DNA of 64,000 nt from Paramagnetospirillum magnetotacticum MS-1 (GTDB lineage: Bacteria > Pseudomonadota > Alphaproteobacteria > Rhodospirillales > Magnetospirillaceae). The notes beneath the pieces are model-generated. The model was not told the DNA's origin. It saw nothing but the letters and a program-made list of their open reading frames with translations, and ran no database searches. Positions 18,145-28,858 of the stretch are shown here, piece after piece. The position numbers were made by a program, and so were the translations under genes. Location: assembly GCF_000829825.1 (NCBI RefSeq), contig NZ_JXSL01000028.1, positions 161,587 to 225,586 on the forward strand, written 5' to 3'. How positions within the stretch are numbered: position 1 is the stretch's first letter; each line of letters starts with the position of its first letter.

Positions 18145-18589
18145 CCCGCTTGGCCTGATGGACCATGGTGTCCAGGGCCGACAGAAAGCGTGAGCGGTCG
18201 GCCTTGGCGAAGGGAGCCGGGCCGCCGGTCATGGTGCCGATTTCCCGCAGCGTATTCATCAGGTCACGGGTGGCAAGGGCATCGCCGATGGAATTCTCGG
18301 TCATGGGCTTGCCGTTGGGACGCAGCACCAAAGCCCGTTTGAGAAGACAGCGCGAGCCCAGCGGAATATCGTTGGTGACGCAGATATCGCCCGCCGCGAT
18401 TAGTTCGGCGATGCGGTCATCGGCGGCATCGGGGCCTTCGGGCACCACGATCATGGTGATCATGGGGTCCTGGGGCAGACGCAGCCAGGCATTGCCCACC
18501 ACGGTGACGGCCAGATTATAACGCCCCGCCACCTTGAACACCTCGTCCTTCACCGGACAGGCGTCACCGTCGATGTAGATTTTAGTCAT
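18134..18589 (-). CDS. UPF0178 (YaiI/YqxD) family protein
   Basis: A 151-residue protein with the hallmarks of the DUF188/UPF0178 family: IYIDGDACPVKDE at the N terminus, the VTNDIPLGSRCL stretch and the RDLMNTLREIGTMTGGPAPF segment. The fold is PIN-like with conserved Asp residues, which suggests a nuclease, but no activity is established for the family. It converges on the YkgJ-like gene and lies downstream of ppx. Confidence 0.9.
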   Translation of the reverse strand: MTKIYIDGDACPVKDEVFKVAGRYNLAVTVVGNAWLRLPQDPMITMIVVPEGPDAADDRIAELIAAGDICVTNDIPLGSRCLLKRALVLRPNGKPMTENSIGDALATRDLMNTLREIGTMTGGPAPFAKADRSRFLSALDTMVHQAKRVIP

Positions 18590-18712
18590 GTCATTCTTGC
18601 CCCTCAGGCGCCGGGCGGGCCACTTCCGTAGCCCTTGGCTTTCGCGGCATAAGCCGCGGCGGCCTTTGGCCTTGCCTCCTCGTGCAGGCCTTTGGCCAGC
18701 CCTTCGTCGGAG

Positions 18713-20197
18713 TCACTGCACCCGCCGGAAGATCAGAGCCTCGCATTCCAAGGCCTTGGCGAGGCGGTCGAAGGAGCGGTCGCCGTCCAGGGTGAAGGCG
18801 GGATTGTCGGCGGGCACTTCCAGGATCAGATACCTGTCCTCGACGAACAGGCTGGTCTGGCGCAGCAGATTGGGCGCACCGCCCGACAGGGTATGGGCGA
18901 GGCGGAGCGCCAGCCCCACCAGCCGGGCGCGGCGAAAGGCGCCCTCGTCCAGCAATTGGATGAAGCGGGCCACCTCGGGCGAATCCTCGTTGCCCTGATA
19001 GCGGCAGAACACCGCGAAGGCGATGGCGGCGCGGTGACGATGGCCGACGCCCATGAAGGGCAGGCGCAGGATGCGTAAAAAGGCCTGCTCGGCCCGGTAA
19101 TCGGGATGCTCGTTCCAGAAGATGTCCGACACCAGACAGGCGGCATGGCGAAGTTGGGTTTCCCGCGTGGTCTCGTGGGGGAACAGCGGCGCCATCCAGG
19201 TCAGCAACTCGTCGCCGTGCTCGGGAAAGCGCGAATTGAGGATCGCCATGTGGCGGCAGACCGACAGCAGCGGGTCCTCTTGCTTCAGCTTCTCCGGCAG
19301 ACGCTTGAGGAACTGGCCTTCGCGCATGCCATAGATGGAAAACACCAGACGGGTCGGACCGATGGCCCGGATCACGCGGGCCAGGATCAACGCCGCCATG
19401 GGCAGACCGCCGGTACGCTTCTTGGAGATGCCGGGAATTTTCTCCAGGGATTTGCGGCTTTGGGTCGCCACCAGTTCCAGAATGGCCAGCGCCTCCCTGG
19501 CATCCAGGGAGAAATTGTCCAGCACGGTCAGCGGGTGCTGGGTCTGGGCGATGCAGATGCGCGCGATGGACCGCCAGGCCCCGCCGACCGCATAGAGGTT
19601 GCGCCCCTTGCCCTCCCCCAGCCAGGCAATGCCCTTCAGATGGCTGTCGACCATCTCGGCGGCCCGCGCCTTGTCGTCGCCCGAAGCCTCGGTCAACCGC
19701 AGCAGCCCGAGAGGCATGGTCACATGCAGGCCGAAATTCTGATCCTGAACCGTCACCAGCTCCAACGAGCCGCCGCCCAAATCGGCGACGATGCCGTTGG
19801 CGTCGGGCGTACCGCACAGCACGCCCATGGCGGCCATCTTGGCCTCTTGGCCTCCGGACAGAACCTTGACCTGTACATTGAAGCGCCGCTCCACCTCGCG
19901 CACGAAATCCGCGCCGTCGGCGGCATCGCGCACCGCAGCGGTGGCCAGCACGTCAAGACGCTCCACCTCCATGGCGCGGCACAACGTCACGAAGCGGCCC
20001 ACCGCCACCAGGGCGGCCTCGACGCCTTCGGGACTGAGGCGGCCGGAACTGCCCACCCCCTGGCCCAGGCCGCACACCGCCTTCTCATTGAACAGCGGAA
20101 CAGGGACCCGCTGCGCCAGGTCGTAGACGCACAGACGAATGGAATTGGAGCCGATATCGACGATGCCGATGGGCTCCTGGCGCAGCTTGATCTTCAT
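18713..20197 (-). CDS. ppx: exopolyphosphatase / Ppx-GppA phosphatase
   Basis: A 494-residue protein of the sugar kinase/actin-fold Ppx-GppA family. The phosphate-binding loops VDIGSNSIRLCVYD at the N terminus and VADLGGGSLELV near residue 140 are intact, and a long C-terminal HD-like helical part is present. It removes phosphate from polyphosphate or pppGpp. The ATG lies three bases after the ppk stop, so the two genes are cotranscribed and set polyphosphate turnover together. The product may prefer either polyP or pppGpp; the sequence does not decide. Confidence 0.92.
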   Translation of the reverse strand: MKIKLRQEPIGIVDIGSNSIRLCVYDLAQRVPVPLFNEKAVCGLGQGVGSSGRLSPEGVEAALVAVGRFVTLCRAMEVERLDVLATAAVRDAADGADFVREVERRFNVQVKVLSGGQEAKMAAMGVLCGTPDANGIVADLGGGSLELVTVQDQNFGLHVTMPLGLLRLTEASGDDKARAAEMVDSHLKGIAWLGEGKGRNLYAVGGAWRSIARICIAQTQHPLTVLDNFSLDAREALAILELVATQSRKSLEKIPGISKKRTGGLPMAALILARVIRAIGPTRLVFSIYGMREGQFLKRLPEKLKQEDPLLSVCRHMAILNSRFPEHGDELLTWMAPLFPHETTRETQLRHAACLVSDIFWNEHPDYRAEQAFLRILRLPFMGVGHRHRAAIAFAVFCRYQGNEDSPEVARFIQLLDEGAFRRARLVGLALRLAHTLSGGAPNLLRQTSLFVEDRYLILEVPADNPAFTLDGDRSFDRLAKALECEALIFRRVQ

Positions 20198-20200
20198 GGT

Positions 20201-22339
20201 CTAGGCAAGTTGCAGATTCTTGGACTTGCGCCCGCGCTCGCCCGCGCTGCCGCGACCCGACAGCGAGGGATTGGTCATGAAGTAGGTGTGGGCGTTGAAC
20301 GCCCCCTCCTCGGCCTGGAAACGCTCGTAGACCCCATCAGGGCGCAAAATCCAGGTCTGGGCCTGATCCTTGAGATTGGCCACCATGATCTGATCGAGAA
20401 TCTGGCGGTGCACCGTGGAATTCTCGATGGGTACGAAGGATTCCACCCGCCAATCCATGTTGCGCGGCATCCAGTCGGCGGACGAGATGAAGATCTTGGC
20501 ATGGCGCGACGGCATGCGGTGACCGTTGCCGAAGCAGATCACGCGGGAATGTTCGAGGAAACGCCCGACGATGCTTTTGACCCGGATATTATCGGACAGA
20601 CCGGGCACACCGGGCCGCAGGCAGCAGATGCCGCGGATTACCAGATCCACCTTCACGCCAGCCTGGGAGGCACGGTACAGCGCATCGATCAATTGCGGGC
20701 AGACCAGCGAATTCATCTTGGCCCAGATGGCGCCCGGCTTGCCGTCCCTCACATTGGCGATTTCGTCCTCGATCAGGGACAGAACCTTCTTGCGCAGGAA
20801 GATCGGCGCGATGGCCAGACTTTCCATGCCGTCGGGCTTGGCGTAGCCGGTCATGTAGTTGAAGGTCTTGGCCGCGTCGCGGCACAGCGCCGGATCACAG
20901 GTGAAGAACGACAGGTCGGTATAGATCTTGGCGGTGATGGGGTGATAGTTGCCGGTGCCAAAATGGACATAGGACACCAGGGTGCCGCCCTCGCGGCGCA
21001 CCACCAGGGAAATCTTGGCGTGGGTCTTCAGTTCCAGAAAGCCGAACACCACCTGGGCCCCGGCGCGTTCCAGATCGCGGGCCCAGCGGATATTGGCTTC
21101 TTCGTCGAAGCGGGCCTTGAGTTCCACCATGGCGGTCACCGACTTGCCCGCCTCGGCGGCTTCGACCAGGGCCTTGACGATGGGGGAATCGGCGCTGGTG
21201 CGATAAAGGGTCTGCTTGATGGCCACCACCGCCGGATCGGCCGCCGCCTGACGGATGAACTGCACCACCACGTCGAAGCTTTCGAACGGGTGATGGACCA
21301 CGATGTCCTTCTTGCGGATGGCGGCAAAGCAATCGCCCCCGAAATCGCGGATGCGCTCGGGGAAGCGGGCGTGGTAGGGCGGGAACAAAAGGTCCGGGCG
21401 CTCATCGACGATCAGACGCTTGGTATCGACCAGGCCCAACAGACCGTCGATCTCGAACACGTCTTCCTCGTCCGCATGCATCTCGGCGGTGGCCAAATCC
21501 CGGAGATCCTTGGGGATGCCAGCTCCGAAGGACAGCCGGATGACATGGCCGCGCCGCCGCCGTTTCAGGGCGGACTCGAATACGCGGACCAGATCTTCGG
21601 CCTCTTCGTCGATATCCATTTCGGTGTCGCGGATCACCCGGAAATGCCCGAAGGATTCCATGCGGAAGCCCGGGAAAAGGTGATCGAGGAACAGCAGGAC
21701 GAATTCCTCCAACGGCAGGAAACGGATGCCGTCGCCCGGCAAGCGGGTGAAACGCTCGATCTGGCTGGGAAGCGGCAGCAGCGCGCGCAACACCTCGCCG
21801 TCGTCCAGCTTGTTGAGATGAAGCACCAGGGCCGAAGACCCGTTGGGCAGGAAGGGGAAGGGATGGGCCGGATCGATGGCCAGGGGCGTCAGAACGGGGA
21901 AGACATGCTCCATGAAGCGGCCTTCCAGCCACTTCATATCGGCCTTGGACAATTCCGAACGGTCGATGACGGCGATTCCCGCCCCGCGCAGATCCACCTT
22001 CAATTCGCGCCAGCACTTCTTCTGGGCGTCCAGCAGCCGGGCCGCCTCGGAATTGATGGCCGCCAATTGCTGGGCGGGGGTCAGGCCGTCCTGGCTGGTG
22101 GTCATGACGCCCGCTTCCACTTGGCCCTTCAGGCCGGCGACGCGCACCATATAGAACTCGTCCAGATTGGCCGCCGAGATGGACAGGAAGCGCAACCGCT
22201 CCAGCAACGGGTGATGGGGGTTGAACGCCTCCTCGATCACCCGGCCGTTGAAGGCCAGCCACGACAACTCCCGATTGATGAAGCGATCCTTGGACTCGAT
22301 ATCGATAACGGGAAGGTCGACGGCCTGCGCATGGGTCAC
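20201..22339 (-). CDS. ppk: polyphosphate kinase 1
   Basis: About 712 residues, slightly longer than E. coli PPK1. [19 protein letters not shown] opens the N domain. The catalytic core carries the HHPFESFD region and the conserved tail motifs [20 protein letters not shown] and [17 protein letters not shown], with the autophosphorylated His expected in the latter region. The GTG at 22339 has GGAGA seven bases upstream and is preferred to the ATG at 22381, which has none. PPK makes polyphosphate from ATP reversibly. It is transcribed with ppx. Confidence 0.93.
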   Translation of the reverse strand: MTHAQAVDLPVIDIESKDRFINRELSWLAFNGRVIEEAFNPHHPLLERLRFLSISAANLDEFYMVRVAGLKGQVEAGVMTTSQDGLTPAQQLAAINSEAARLLDAQKKCWRELKVDLRGAGIAVIDRSELSKADMKWLEGRFMEHVFPVLTPLAIDPAHPFPFLPNGSSALVLHLNKLDDGEVLRALLPLPSQIERFTRLPGDGIRFLPLEEFVLLFLDHLFPGFRMESFGHFRVIRDTEMDIDEEAEDLVRVFESALKRRRRGHVIRLSFGAGIPKDLRDLATAEMHADEEDVFEIDGLLGLVDTKRLIVDERPDLLFPPYHARFPERIRDFGGDCFAAIRKKDIVVHHPFESFDVVVQFIRQAAADPAVVAIKQTLYRTSADSPIVKALVEAAEAGKSVTAMVELKARFDEEANIRWARDLERAGAQVVFGFLELKTHAKISLVVRREGGTLVSYVHFGTGNYHPITAKIYTDLSFFTCDPALCRDAAKTFNYMTGYAKPDGMESLAIAPIFLRKKVLSLIEDEIANVRDGKPGAIWAKMNSLVCPQLIDALYRASQAGVKVDLVIRGICCLRPGVPGLSDNIRVKSIVGRFLEHSRVICFGNGHRMPSRHAKIFISSADWMPRNMDWRVESFVPIENSTVHRQILDQIMVANLKDQAQTWILRPDGVYERFQAEEGAFNAHTYFMTNPSLSGRGSAGERGRKSKNLQLA

Positions 22340-22428
22340 GGCTAATCTCCAGTAGACGAGGCGTGGTACGCCCCCGTTCATTTATATATCCTGTTCGCAG
22401 CCCTGTCATGACCGAGGCGGTTACCGAT

Positions 22429-22974
22429 ATGAGAAAACTGTTCCTGCTGCGCCACGCCAAGTCCAGTTGGGATGATCCGGGCATGGATGATTTCGATCGG
22501 CCGCTGAACGGGCGTGGGCGCAAGGACGCCAGACGCATGGGACAATACATGGCCCGGCAGGGCTTCCGGCCTGGAATTGCGCTGGTTTCGGGCGCGGCGC
22601 GCACGCGGGCCACCTGGGAACTGATCGAGCCCCATCTGGAAGGCGTCCCCGTGGCCATCGAGGGCGAATTATACGAGGCGACCAAGGCGCGATTGCTCGA
22701 TAGGCTGCGCCAGATGGACGATCACATGGAATCCGTCCTGCTGATCGGCCACAATCCCGGCATCGGCCGTCTGGCCGAGGTGCTGGCAGACCACCACGGC
22801 GCCCCCGCCCTGCTGGCCAGATTGGCTGAGAAATTCCCCACCGGCGCCCTGGCGGTCCTCGAACTCGACATCTCACATTGGGGTGAGTTGGAGGCCGGAC
22901 GCGGATCACTTGCAACCTTCATCAGGCCCAAGGACCTCGAGACGCCTTCACCCGCCGGGGAATCGGCTTTATAA
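22429..22974 (+). CDS. SixA-like histidine phosphatase
   Basis: A 181-residue protein of the phosphoglycerate mutase-like (histidine phosphatase) superfamily. KLFLLRHAKSSW at the N terminus contains the RHG-type motif with the phospho-accepting His, and LLIGHNPGIG carries the second catalytic His. SixA-type proteins remove phosphate from histidine phosphotransfer proteins or from small molecules. The start at 22429 follows GAGGCGG; an ATG 21 bases upstream is possible. It is divergent from ppk, a position that could link it to phosphate metabolism, but this is inference. Confidence 0.85.
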   Translation: MRKLFLLRHAKSSWDDPGMDDFDRPLNGRGRKDARRMGQYMARQGFRPGIALVSGAARTRATWELIEPHLEGVPVAIEGELYEATKARLLDRLRQMDDHMESVLLIGHNPGIGRLAEVLADHHGAPALLARLAEKFPTGALAVLELDISHWGELEAGRGSLATFIRPKDLETPSPAGESAL

Positions 22975-23013
22975 ACACCGCGCGCTTTCCAGACAGAGCA
23001 GGACCACCGCCCC

Positions 23014-25200
23014 ATGTCCGCAGACCTTCAGTTCATTTTTCGCCAAGGCGTCGGCGCCCTGCAGCAAGGTCAATGGGACGAGGCGGCGCGGCAATTCCGC
23101 ACTCTGACCACCAGAACGCCCAATGCCCCGGAGCCCCTTTATTACCTGGGCGTCGCCCTGTTGTCGGGGGGCAAGCCGGACGAGGCGGCCGAGGCGCTGA
23201 CCCGCCTGATCCGCAAGCATGGGGACAATCCCATGGCGCTTAACGCGCTGGGTTCGGCCCAGGCGGCCAGCGGCAGATCCGGTCCGGCTGAAAAGAGCTT
23301 CAAGCGGGCCCTCGCCCTCGCCCCCGATCTCAGTGACGCGGCGGAAAATCTCGCCCGCGTGCTGATTGAAACCCGGAGGGCCGGAGAAGCCCTGGCACCG
23401 CTCCACGCCGTCCTGGCGCGCGAACCCGGACGCTTCATCAGCCGCCACCTTCTGGGCCGCGCGCTCCGCGACAGCGGCGACATGGAGGGCGCCCTTGCGG
23501 CCTTCAAGGCCGTGCTGGACGCGCAGCCCAATTTCACGGCGGCCATCAACGATCTCGGCCTGCTTCACTACGCTTGCGGTAAGGGGGCCGAGGCCCTGGA
23601 ATGCTTCGAGCGGCTGTTGAAGCTCAACCCGGATGATCATGTGGCGGCCAACAACCGCGCCCTGACGCTTCGGGTCCTCAACCGGCCCGAAGAGGCCGAG
23701 GAGCAATACCGCGCCATCCTGAAGCGCCATCCCGACGCGCCCGAGGTCAATCTCAATCTCGGCAAATTGATTGCCCGCACGGGCCGCGCCCAGGATGCGG
23801 CTCCCTTCCTCGCAAAGGGCGACTGCATCGAGGCCCGCTGGTGGGATGCCCTGGTGCTTCCCAACCAGTACGAGACTGAGGAGCAGGTGACCAGCTGGCG
23901 CCAGCGCTTTACCGAGAAGCTGGACGCCGTGGCCGCGGAAATCCATGCCTTGCCGCCCCTCCAATTACCCGCTCAGGCCGGTATCTTGGAGTTGGACGTC
24001 TTCTTCCTGGCCTATCAGGCGAAAGACGACCGCGTTCCAATGACGGTGCTGCGCGGCGCCCAGGCCAAGGTGGCCCAGGCCTGCCACGGCTTTGGCACCC
24101 CCGTCCCCCCCCGCCCCGCTCGGCCGCGGATAAGTGTGGGTTTCGTTTCGCAAAGCTTCTCCTTCCATGTGGTGTGCCGCCTGTCGGCCGGTTGGATTCT
24201 CGGCCTGGATCGAGACCAGTTCGAGGTCTTCGTCTTCCATACCGGTGCGAAATGGGACCAAGCCACCGAGGCGCTTGCCGCCGGGGTTGAGCATTTCGTG
24301 GACGCCCACGCCCCCGTCTCCGAAATCATCCGCATGATCTCAGAGGCGGAGCTTGACGTTGTGATCTATCCGGATATCGGATTGCACCCACTCGTCGACC
24401 GGTTAGCTTTGCTGCGGCTGGCACCGGTTCAATGTGCAACCCATGCCCATCCGGTCCCGACCGGCATGCCGACCATGGACTATTTCCTGAGCGGCGAGCT
24501 GATGGAGCCGGAAAACTCGGAAGGGCACTATACCGAAAAGCTGGTTTTCCTGCCCCGAACCGGATTTACCCTGGACAGCCCCAAGGTGGACGAGGCCAGC
24601 CCTCCCGCGCCGGAGCCAGAACGCCAGGGACCACGCCTGTTCTGCGCACAGAGCATTTACAAAATGCTGCCCCGGAGGGACCATATTTTTCCCCGAATCG
24701 TCAAAGCGGTCGGTCCCTGCACCATCGACTTCATCGACCGTTTCGGGACCTATACGGATATCTTTCGCAAACGGATGGAACGGGCCTTCGCCGAGCATGG
24801 CTTGAATGCGGACCAGCATATCCGCGTTCTCCCTGGCGTCACATCGGCGGAATTCCTTGGCCTCGTGAAGGCTGCCGATGTGTCTTTGGATACGTTGGAC
24901 TGGTCGGGGGGCTATACCACCATGGAGGCCCTGGCCTGCGGTACGCCGGTCGTTGCCGGAAACGGACAATTCCTGCGCGGCAATTTCTCCGCTGGCATCC
25001 TGCGATGCGCCGGCCTTGGTGAACTGGTCGCCAAGGACGAGGACGCCTATGTGGATCTGGCGGCGCGGCTTGCGACGGATGCCGATTACCGGGAGATCAT
25101 CTCGAAAAAGATGGCTGAGAATCGGAGCCGAGTCTTCAACGATCCCGGCCCCGTCCAGGGCCTGGCCGACTTCTTGAAATCCGTGACCGGGCGCGCCTAA
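23014..25200 (+). CDS. TPR-containing GT41 (SPINDLY/OGT-like) glycosyltransferase
   Basis: A 728-residue protein. Tetratricopeptide repeats fill about residues 1-260, for example GQWDEAARQFRTLTTRTPNAPEPLYYLG and similar 34-residue units. The catalytic half resembles O-GlcNAc transferase, with CAQSIYKMLPRRDHIFPRI and the C-terminal LDTLDWSGGYTTMEALACG, the nucleotide-sugar binding signature. GT41 proteins in bacteria modify flagellins, adhesins or cytosolic proteins. There is no signal peptide, so it acts in the cytoplasm. The acceptor is unknown. It converges with the SDR gene, their stop codons overlapping. Confidence 0.85.
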   Translation: MSADLQFIFRQGVGALQQGQWDEAARQFRTLTTRTPNAPEPLYYLGVALLSGGKPDEAAEALTRLIRKHGDNPMALNALGSAQAASGRSGPAEKSFKRALALAPDLSDAAENLARVLIETRRAGEALAPLHAVLAREPGRFISRHLLGRALRDSGDMEGALAAFKAVLDAQPNFTAAINDLGLLHYACGKGAEALECFERLLKLNPDDHVAANNRALTLRVLNRPEEAEEQYRAILKRHPDAPEVNLNLGKLIARTGRAQDAAPFLAKGDCIEARWWDALVLPNQYETEEQVTSWRQRFTEKLDAVAAEIHALPPLQLPAQAGILELDVFFLAYQAKDDRVPMTVLRGAQAKVAQACHGFGTPVPPRPARPRISVGFVSQSFSFHVVCRLSAGWILGLDRDQFEVFVFHTGAKWDQATEALAAGVEHFVDAHAPVSEIIRMISEAELDVVIYPDIGLHPLVDRLALLRLAPVQCATHAHPVPTGMPTMDYFLSGELMEPENSEGHYTEKLVFLPRTGFTLDSPKVDEASPPAPEPERQGPRLFCAQSIYKMLPRRDHIFPRIVKAVGPCTIDFIDRFGTYTDIFRKRMERAFAEHGLNADQHIRVLPGVTSAEFLGLVKAADVSLDTLDWSGGYTTMEALACGTPVVAGNGQFLRGNFSAGILRCAGLGELVAKDEDAYVDLAARLATDADYREIISKKMAENRSRVFNDPGPVQGLADFLKSVTGRA

Positions 25201-25976
25201 AGCGTCCCCGGAAAGGCACCCCCATCGATCACCAGATTCTGGCCGGTGATATAGCCTGCCTGGGCGGCGCAGAGATAGACGCAGGCATCGCCGAATTCGG
25301 CCGGATCGCCAAAGCGTCCGGCGGGATTGGCGGCGCGGCGCCGCTCCATGGCTTCGTCCAGGGTCACGCCCTGGGCCTTGGCCTGGCCCGTCATGGTGGT
25401 GCGCAGCCGGTCCGTGTCGAAGGGACCGGGCAGCAGGTTGTTGATGGTGACGTTATGGCGTGCGATCTGGCGCGCCAATCCGGCCACGAATCCGGTCAGT
25501 CCGGCCCGCGCCCCGTTGGACAGGCCGAGTACGTCGATGGGCGCCTTGACCGCCGCCGAGGTGATGTTGACGATACGCCCGAATTTCCGGGCGATCATGG
25601 CATCCACCGTGGCCTTGATCAGTTCGATGGGGCTCAGCATGTTGGCGTCCAGCGCCTTGATCCAGGCGGCGCGGTCCCAGTCGCGGAAGTCGCCGGGCGG
25701 CGGGCCTCCCGCATTGGTCACTAAGATATCGGGGTCGGGCAGGATGGTGAGCAGAACGCTCCGCCCCTCCGGCGTGGTCACATCCACCGGAACGGTCTTG
25801 ATGGCGGCACCGGTGGCGGCCCTGATCTCCTTGGCGGCCAGTTCCAGCACATCCGGACGGCGCGCCGCCATGACCACGTTGACACCCTCGCGGGCCAGAG
25901 ACTCGGCACAGGCGCGGCCCAAGCCCCGGGAGGCGCCGCAGACGATGGCGCTACGGCCCTTCAGTCCCAGATCCAT
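25197..25976 (-). CDS. atypical short-chain dehydrogenase/reductase family protein
   Basis: A 259-residue Rossmann protein. GASRGLGRA is the nucleotide-binding loop and VTNAGGPPPG the NAG motif. In place of the catalytic Tyr-x3-Lys it has Ser-Asn-Gly-Ala-Arg, while the upstream Ser of NITSAA remains. This variant is found in a subgroup of FabG-like SDRs whose activity is not established. The C-terminal GQNLVIDGGAFPGTL is standard. The start overlaps the end of hdaA by 26 bp, so the two are cotranscribed. Confidence 0.85.
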   Translation of the reverse strand: MDLGLKGRSAIVCGASRGLGRACAESLAREGVNVVMAARRPDVLELAAKEIRAATGAAIKTVPVDVTTPEGRSVLLTILPDPDILVTNAGGPPPGDFRDWDRAAWIKALDANMLSPIELIKATVDAMIARKFGRIVNITSAAVKAPIDVLGLSNGARAGLTGFVAGLARQIARHNVTINNLLPGPFDTDRLRTTMTGQAKAQGVTLDEAMERRRAANPAGRFGDPAEFGDACVYLCAAQAGYITGQNLVIDGGAFPGTL

Positions 25977-26646
25977 GATCTTCTCCCTCCAGAATGCGCC
26001 GGGCCAGGGGCACGGTGACGGCGCGGCGCCCAGCCCAAGCGGCGCGGTCCAGGCGGTCCACCAGACTGGCGGCCGCGGCAAAGCTGCGCTCCATGCGGCC
26101 CACCAGGAAGTGAACCACATCCTCGCCGATCCGTAACTGGCGATCATCGAACAGCTTGACCAGAAGAGCGGCCAGCAGGGCATCGTCGGGAGCCAGGATG
26201 GAGGCCACCGGCATGGCCAGCAGCCGCGACCGCAGATCAGGCAGCCTCACCGCCCAGTGGGCGGGAGCCGAACGGGCGGTCAAAAGCAGGAACCGGCCCA
26301 GTTCGCGGCTTTGGTTGATCAGGTGGAACAGCGCCACTTCGTCGAGAGACGCCCGGTCGCAATCCTCGACCACCAGGACCGGCACCGATTCCAGCAAAGG
26401 CCGCGACGAGTCCTCGGTCACCTGGGCGGCCGGAACCAGAATGCCACCGCCGTCACGGGCGAAGAGATGGGCCAGATGGGTCTTGCCGCTGCCCGCCGGG
26501 CCGCACAGGATGCTGGCTGGGCCGGGCCAGCGCTGGGGCGCGCCCACCCAGGCATGGGCCTCGGCATTGCAGGGCGCCACCAGAAAGTCCTCGGCGGCCA
26601 GAGAGGGAACATGCCCGAAGGCCAGGGGAAGCTGGGCCTCGCTCAT
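25951..26646 (-). CDS. hdaA: DnaA-related regulatory inactivator HdaA
   Basis: A 231-residue protein homologous to the AAA+ part of DnaA. SILCGPAGSGKTHLAHLF is Walker A, and VLVVEDCDRA fills the Walker B position with a modified acid pattern; sensor regions follow. The C-terminal DNA-binding domain of DnaA is missing. An N-terminal QLPLAFGH stretch fits the clamp-binding motif of Hda. In alphaproteobacteria HdaA with the DNA clamp promotes ATP hydrolysis by DnaA and limits replication initiation. Start overlaps the stop of the permease gene by ATGA. Confidence 0.9.
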   Translation of the reverse strand: MSEAQLPLAFGHVPSLAAEDFLVAPCNAEAHAWVGAPQRWPGPASILCGPAGSGKTHLAHLFARDGGGILVPAAQVTEDSSRPLLESVPVLVVEDCDRASLDEVALFHLINQSRELGRFLLLTARSAPAHWAVRLPDLRSRLLAMPVASILAPDDALLAALLVKLFDDRQLRIGEDVVHFLVGRMERSFAAAASLVDRLDRAAWAGRRAVTVPLARRILEGEDHGSGTEGP

Positions 26647-27725
26647 GACTTGCTGTAATCGTCCTCGATTCCGTCGTAGAGCGAGCTTTTCATATAGTTT
26701 TCCAGGGCGAAGCGGGTCAGCACGCCGATCACCGAGGCGGCGGGCACCGCCAGCAGAATCCCGACAAAGCCGAACAGCGCGCCGCCCGCCAGCAGCGAGA
26801 AGATGATCCACACCGGATGCAGTCCGACCCGATCCCCCACCAGCTTGGGCGTCAGGAAATTGCCTTCCAGAACATTGCCGACCAGAAAGACGATGCCGAC
26901 GCCGCCCAGCAGATGCCACTCGCCACCCTGGGCCAGGGCCAGACCGACACTGGCGATCAGGCCGATCAGCATGCCCACATAGGGAACGAAGGCCCCCAAT
27001 CCCGTCCCCAATCCGATCATCAGACCAAGATCGAGGCCGGTGAGGGTCAGGCCCACGCCGTAGAACACCGCCAGCACCATGCACACCGTGGCCTGGCCGC
27101 GCACGAAACCGGCTATGGTGCGGTCGATTTCGCGCAACTCGAAGCGGATGACTTCGGCATGGTGACGGGGCAGCCAGGTATCCACCTTGGCGATCATATG
27201 GTCCCAGTCGCGCAGCATGTAGAAGGTCACCACCGGAGTGATGAACAGCAGGGACAGGATGCTCATCACCGCGATGCCGCCCGACAGAACGCCTTTCAGC
27301 ACGCCCATGCCCCAGCCCACCGCCGTCCCGGCATAAGAGCCGACCGAGGACCGCAGCTTTTCCAGGTCATCGGCCGACAGATGACGGTAAACCTCTTCCA
27401 ACAGTGGCATGGCGCGGGTCTGCAAGGCTTCGGCATAGGCGGGCACCTTGTGGACGAAGGTCACGACCTGCTGTTGGATGATGGGAGCCAGCAAGGTGAG
27501 GCCCAGCCCCATGATGCCGAAGAACACCAGGCAGATGATGCCGGTGGCCAGGGTGCGCGACAGCCCGGCCCGCTCCATGCGGTCGGCCAGGGGATCGAGG
27601 AAATAGGCCACAGCCATACCGGCCACGAAGGGCAGCATCACACTGCGCAACAAGTAGAGCAGCACCAGGAAGACCGTTCCGCCGATCAGCCAGAACCGCA
27701 GCCTTTGACCCGAACTCATGCTCAT
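26643..27725 (-). CDS. AI-2E family transporter (PerM-like)
   Basis: A 360-residue polytopic membrane protein. It has N-terminal TM segments ([19 protein letters not shown] and following), a soluble insertion with [22 protein letters not shown], and a C-terminal TM bundle containing [17 protein letters not shown] and [12 protein letters not shown]. This is the AI-2E/PerM/UPF0118 family. Substrates differ between members, and Na+/H+ antiport and signal export have been reported for some. It is cotranscribed with the DUF2066 gene upstream and hdaA downstream by ATGA overlaps. Confidence 0.9.
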   Translation of the reverse strand: MSMSSGQRLRFWLIGGTVFLVLLYLLRSVMLPFVAGMAVAYFLDPLADRMERAGLSRTLATGIICLVFFGIMGLGLTLLAPIIQQQVVTFVHKVPAYAEALQTRAMPLLEEVYRHLSADDLEKLRSSVGSYAGTAVGWGMGVLKGVLSGGIAVMSILSLLFITPVVTFYMLRDWDHMIAKVDTWLPRHHAEVIRFELREIDRTIAGFVRGQATVCMVLAVFYGVGLTLTGLDLGLMIGLGTGLGAFVPYVGMLIGLIASVGLALAQGGEWHLLGGVGIVFLVGNVLEGNFLTPKLVGDRVGLHPVWIIFSLLAGGALFGFVGILLAVPAASVIGVLTRFALENYMKSSLYDGIEDDYSKS

Positions 27726-28795
27726 GGCGTCACCTTCAGCCGCATCACCCAGTATCCGTCGTTCCAATCCATCTGGAGCCCCGCCGCCGCCAGGGTGGTC
27801 TTGACCTGTTCGGGCTCGCCCACCGTATAGAGCATGATCGCCGCCTCTTCGCGCGACAGGGAGACGATCTCCCAGCGGCGCACCAGGGTGACCCGGCCCA
27901 GGCGTTCGCGCACAGCCACCCAATCGTCGAGCCCCTTGAGCGGCACCATGGCCGCCATGGAAGCCGCCCGGTCGAAGGACAGCAGGTTGGATTGCTTATA
28001 AGCCGAATCCAGGGTCTGGGCGGCTTCGGCGACCGCGCGGCGCAAGGCGGCATCGGTCCCGGCCTCGCCTATTGGGTAAGAGCGGGTATCGAAAGGCTTC
28101 ATCACGCCGGGCATGCCGGTGGCGGTAACCTCCACCGTATTGGCGGCGCCGTTGACCATGGCGGTCATCACCAGCACGTCGGGAGTGCGGAACCGCGCGC
28201 CCAGCGCCGAGAGCGATTCCACATCGCCAGCCAGGGCCTTTTCCACCGGAACCAGCGGAACGTCGGCCATGTCGCTGGCGGGAATCACCAGGGGCACCAG
28301 CGCGCCGCTACCCTGGCCCGCCCAGGCCGCCCGCCAGGGATTGCCCTCCTCCCACAGCAGAGCGCGCCCGGCGCCAATGGGCCGGAAGACCGGCACGATG
28401 ACCACCGGACGGGGCCGGGGCTCGGCATATTTGATATTGGCGTCGCGCAGCAGCTTCTTCACCGCCACCGGATTGTAGCGCACGGTCAGCGAGGCGATGT
28501 AGCGCACCGCCGAGGAGCGCTCGTACTCGATGGCCACGTCGCGCACATATTGAATGGCATCGGCGCTGGGCAGGCGGGCGTGGTCGGCGGGCATGGTGAG
28601 CCGTTCGAGCAGACGCCGAAAGCCCGTCCGCTGGGCTTCGTTCATGGCCTGCTCCTTGGCGGCGGCCACGCCTTGGGCGGTAACGTCCACCTCAAGGCCG
28701 TGCACGGCGAAGGCATCGGCGGCCCAGGCGGCACCGGGAATCGTCAGGAAGAGACCGAGGACCAGCCAGGCGAGCCGGAGACCGCGAGAAGACAT
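27722..28795 (-). CDS. DUF2066-domain exported protein
   Basis: A 357-residue protein with a signal peptide ([20 protein letters not shown]). DUF2066 follows, with [19 protein letters not shown] and [25 protein letters not shown]. It is rich in beta strands and probably periplasmic. Family function is unknown, but it recurs next to perM and hdaA in alphaproteobacteria. It is divergent from purM, with 63 bases between the two starts. It is the first gene of the DUF2066-perM-hdaA-sdr transcript. Confidence 0.85.
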   Translation of the reverse strand: MSSRGLRLAWLVLGLFLTIPGAAWAADAFAVHGLEVDVTAQGVAAAKEQAMNEAQRTGFRRLLERLTMPADHARLPSADAIQYVRDVAIEYERSSAVRYIASLTVRYNPVAVKKLLRDANIKYAEPRPRPVVIVPVFRPIGAGRALLWEEGNPWRAAWAGQGSGALVPLVIPASDMADVPLVPVEKALAGDVESLSALGARFRTPDVLVMTAMVNGAANTVEVTATGMPGVMKPFDTRSYPIGEAGTDAALRRAVAEAAQTLDSAYKQSNLLSFDRAASMAAMVPLKGLDDWVAVRERLGRVTLVRRWEIVSLSREEAAIMLYTVGEPEQVKTTLAAAGLQMDWNDGYWVMRLKVTP

Positions 28796-28858
28796 TGCAA
28801 ACCGTCCGGGATGAAGTATTTTGGCGCACTCAATTTTCGCCGAGACCATACCACACCC

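Noticed and set aside
18591..18712. A protein-like frame after the ppx stop (SDEGLAKGLHEEARPKAA and onward)
   Set aside because: It is in a different frame from ppx and has no ATG, GTG or TTG start; an Ala/Lys-rich stretch of this length can arise by chance in GC-rich DNA.
19106..22345. A plus-strand open frame of over 1000 codons opposite ppx and ppk
   Set aside because: It is the antisense shadow of two genes with strong family motifs. Its translation is His/Gly/Arg-rich with no domain, as expected from GC-rich third-position bias.
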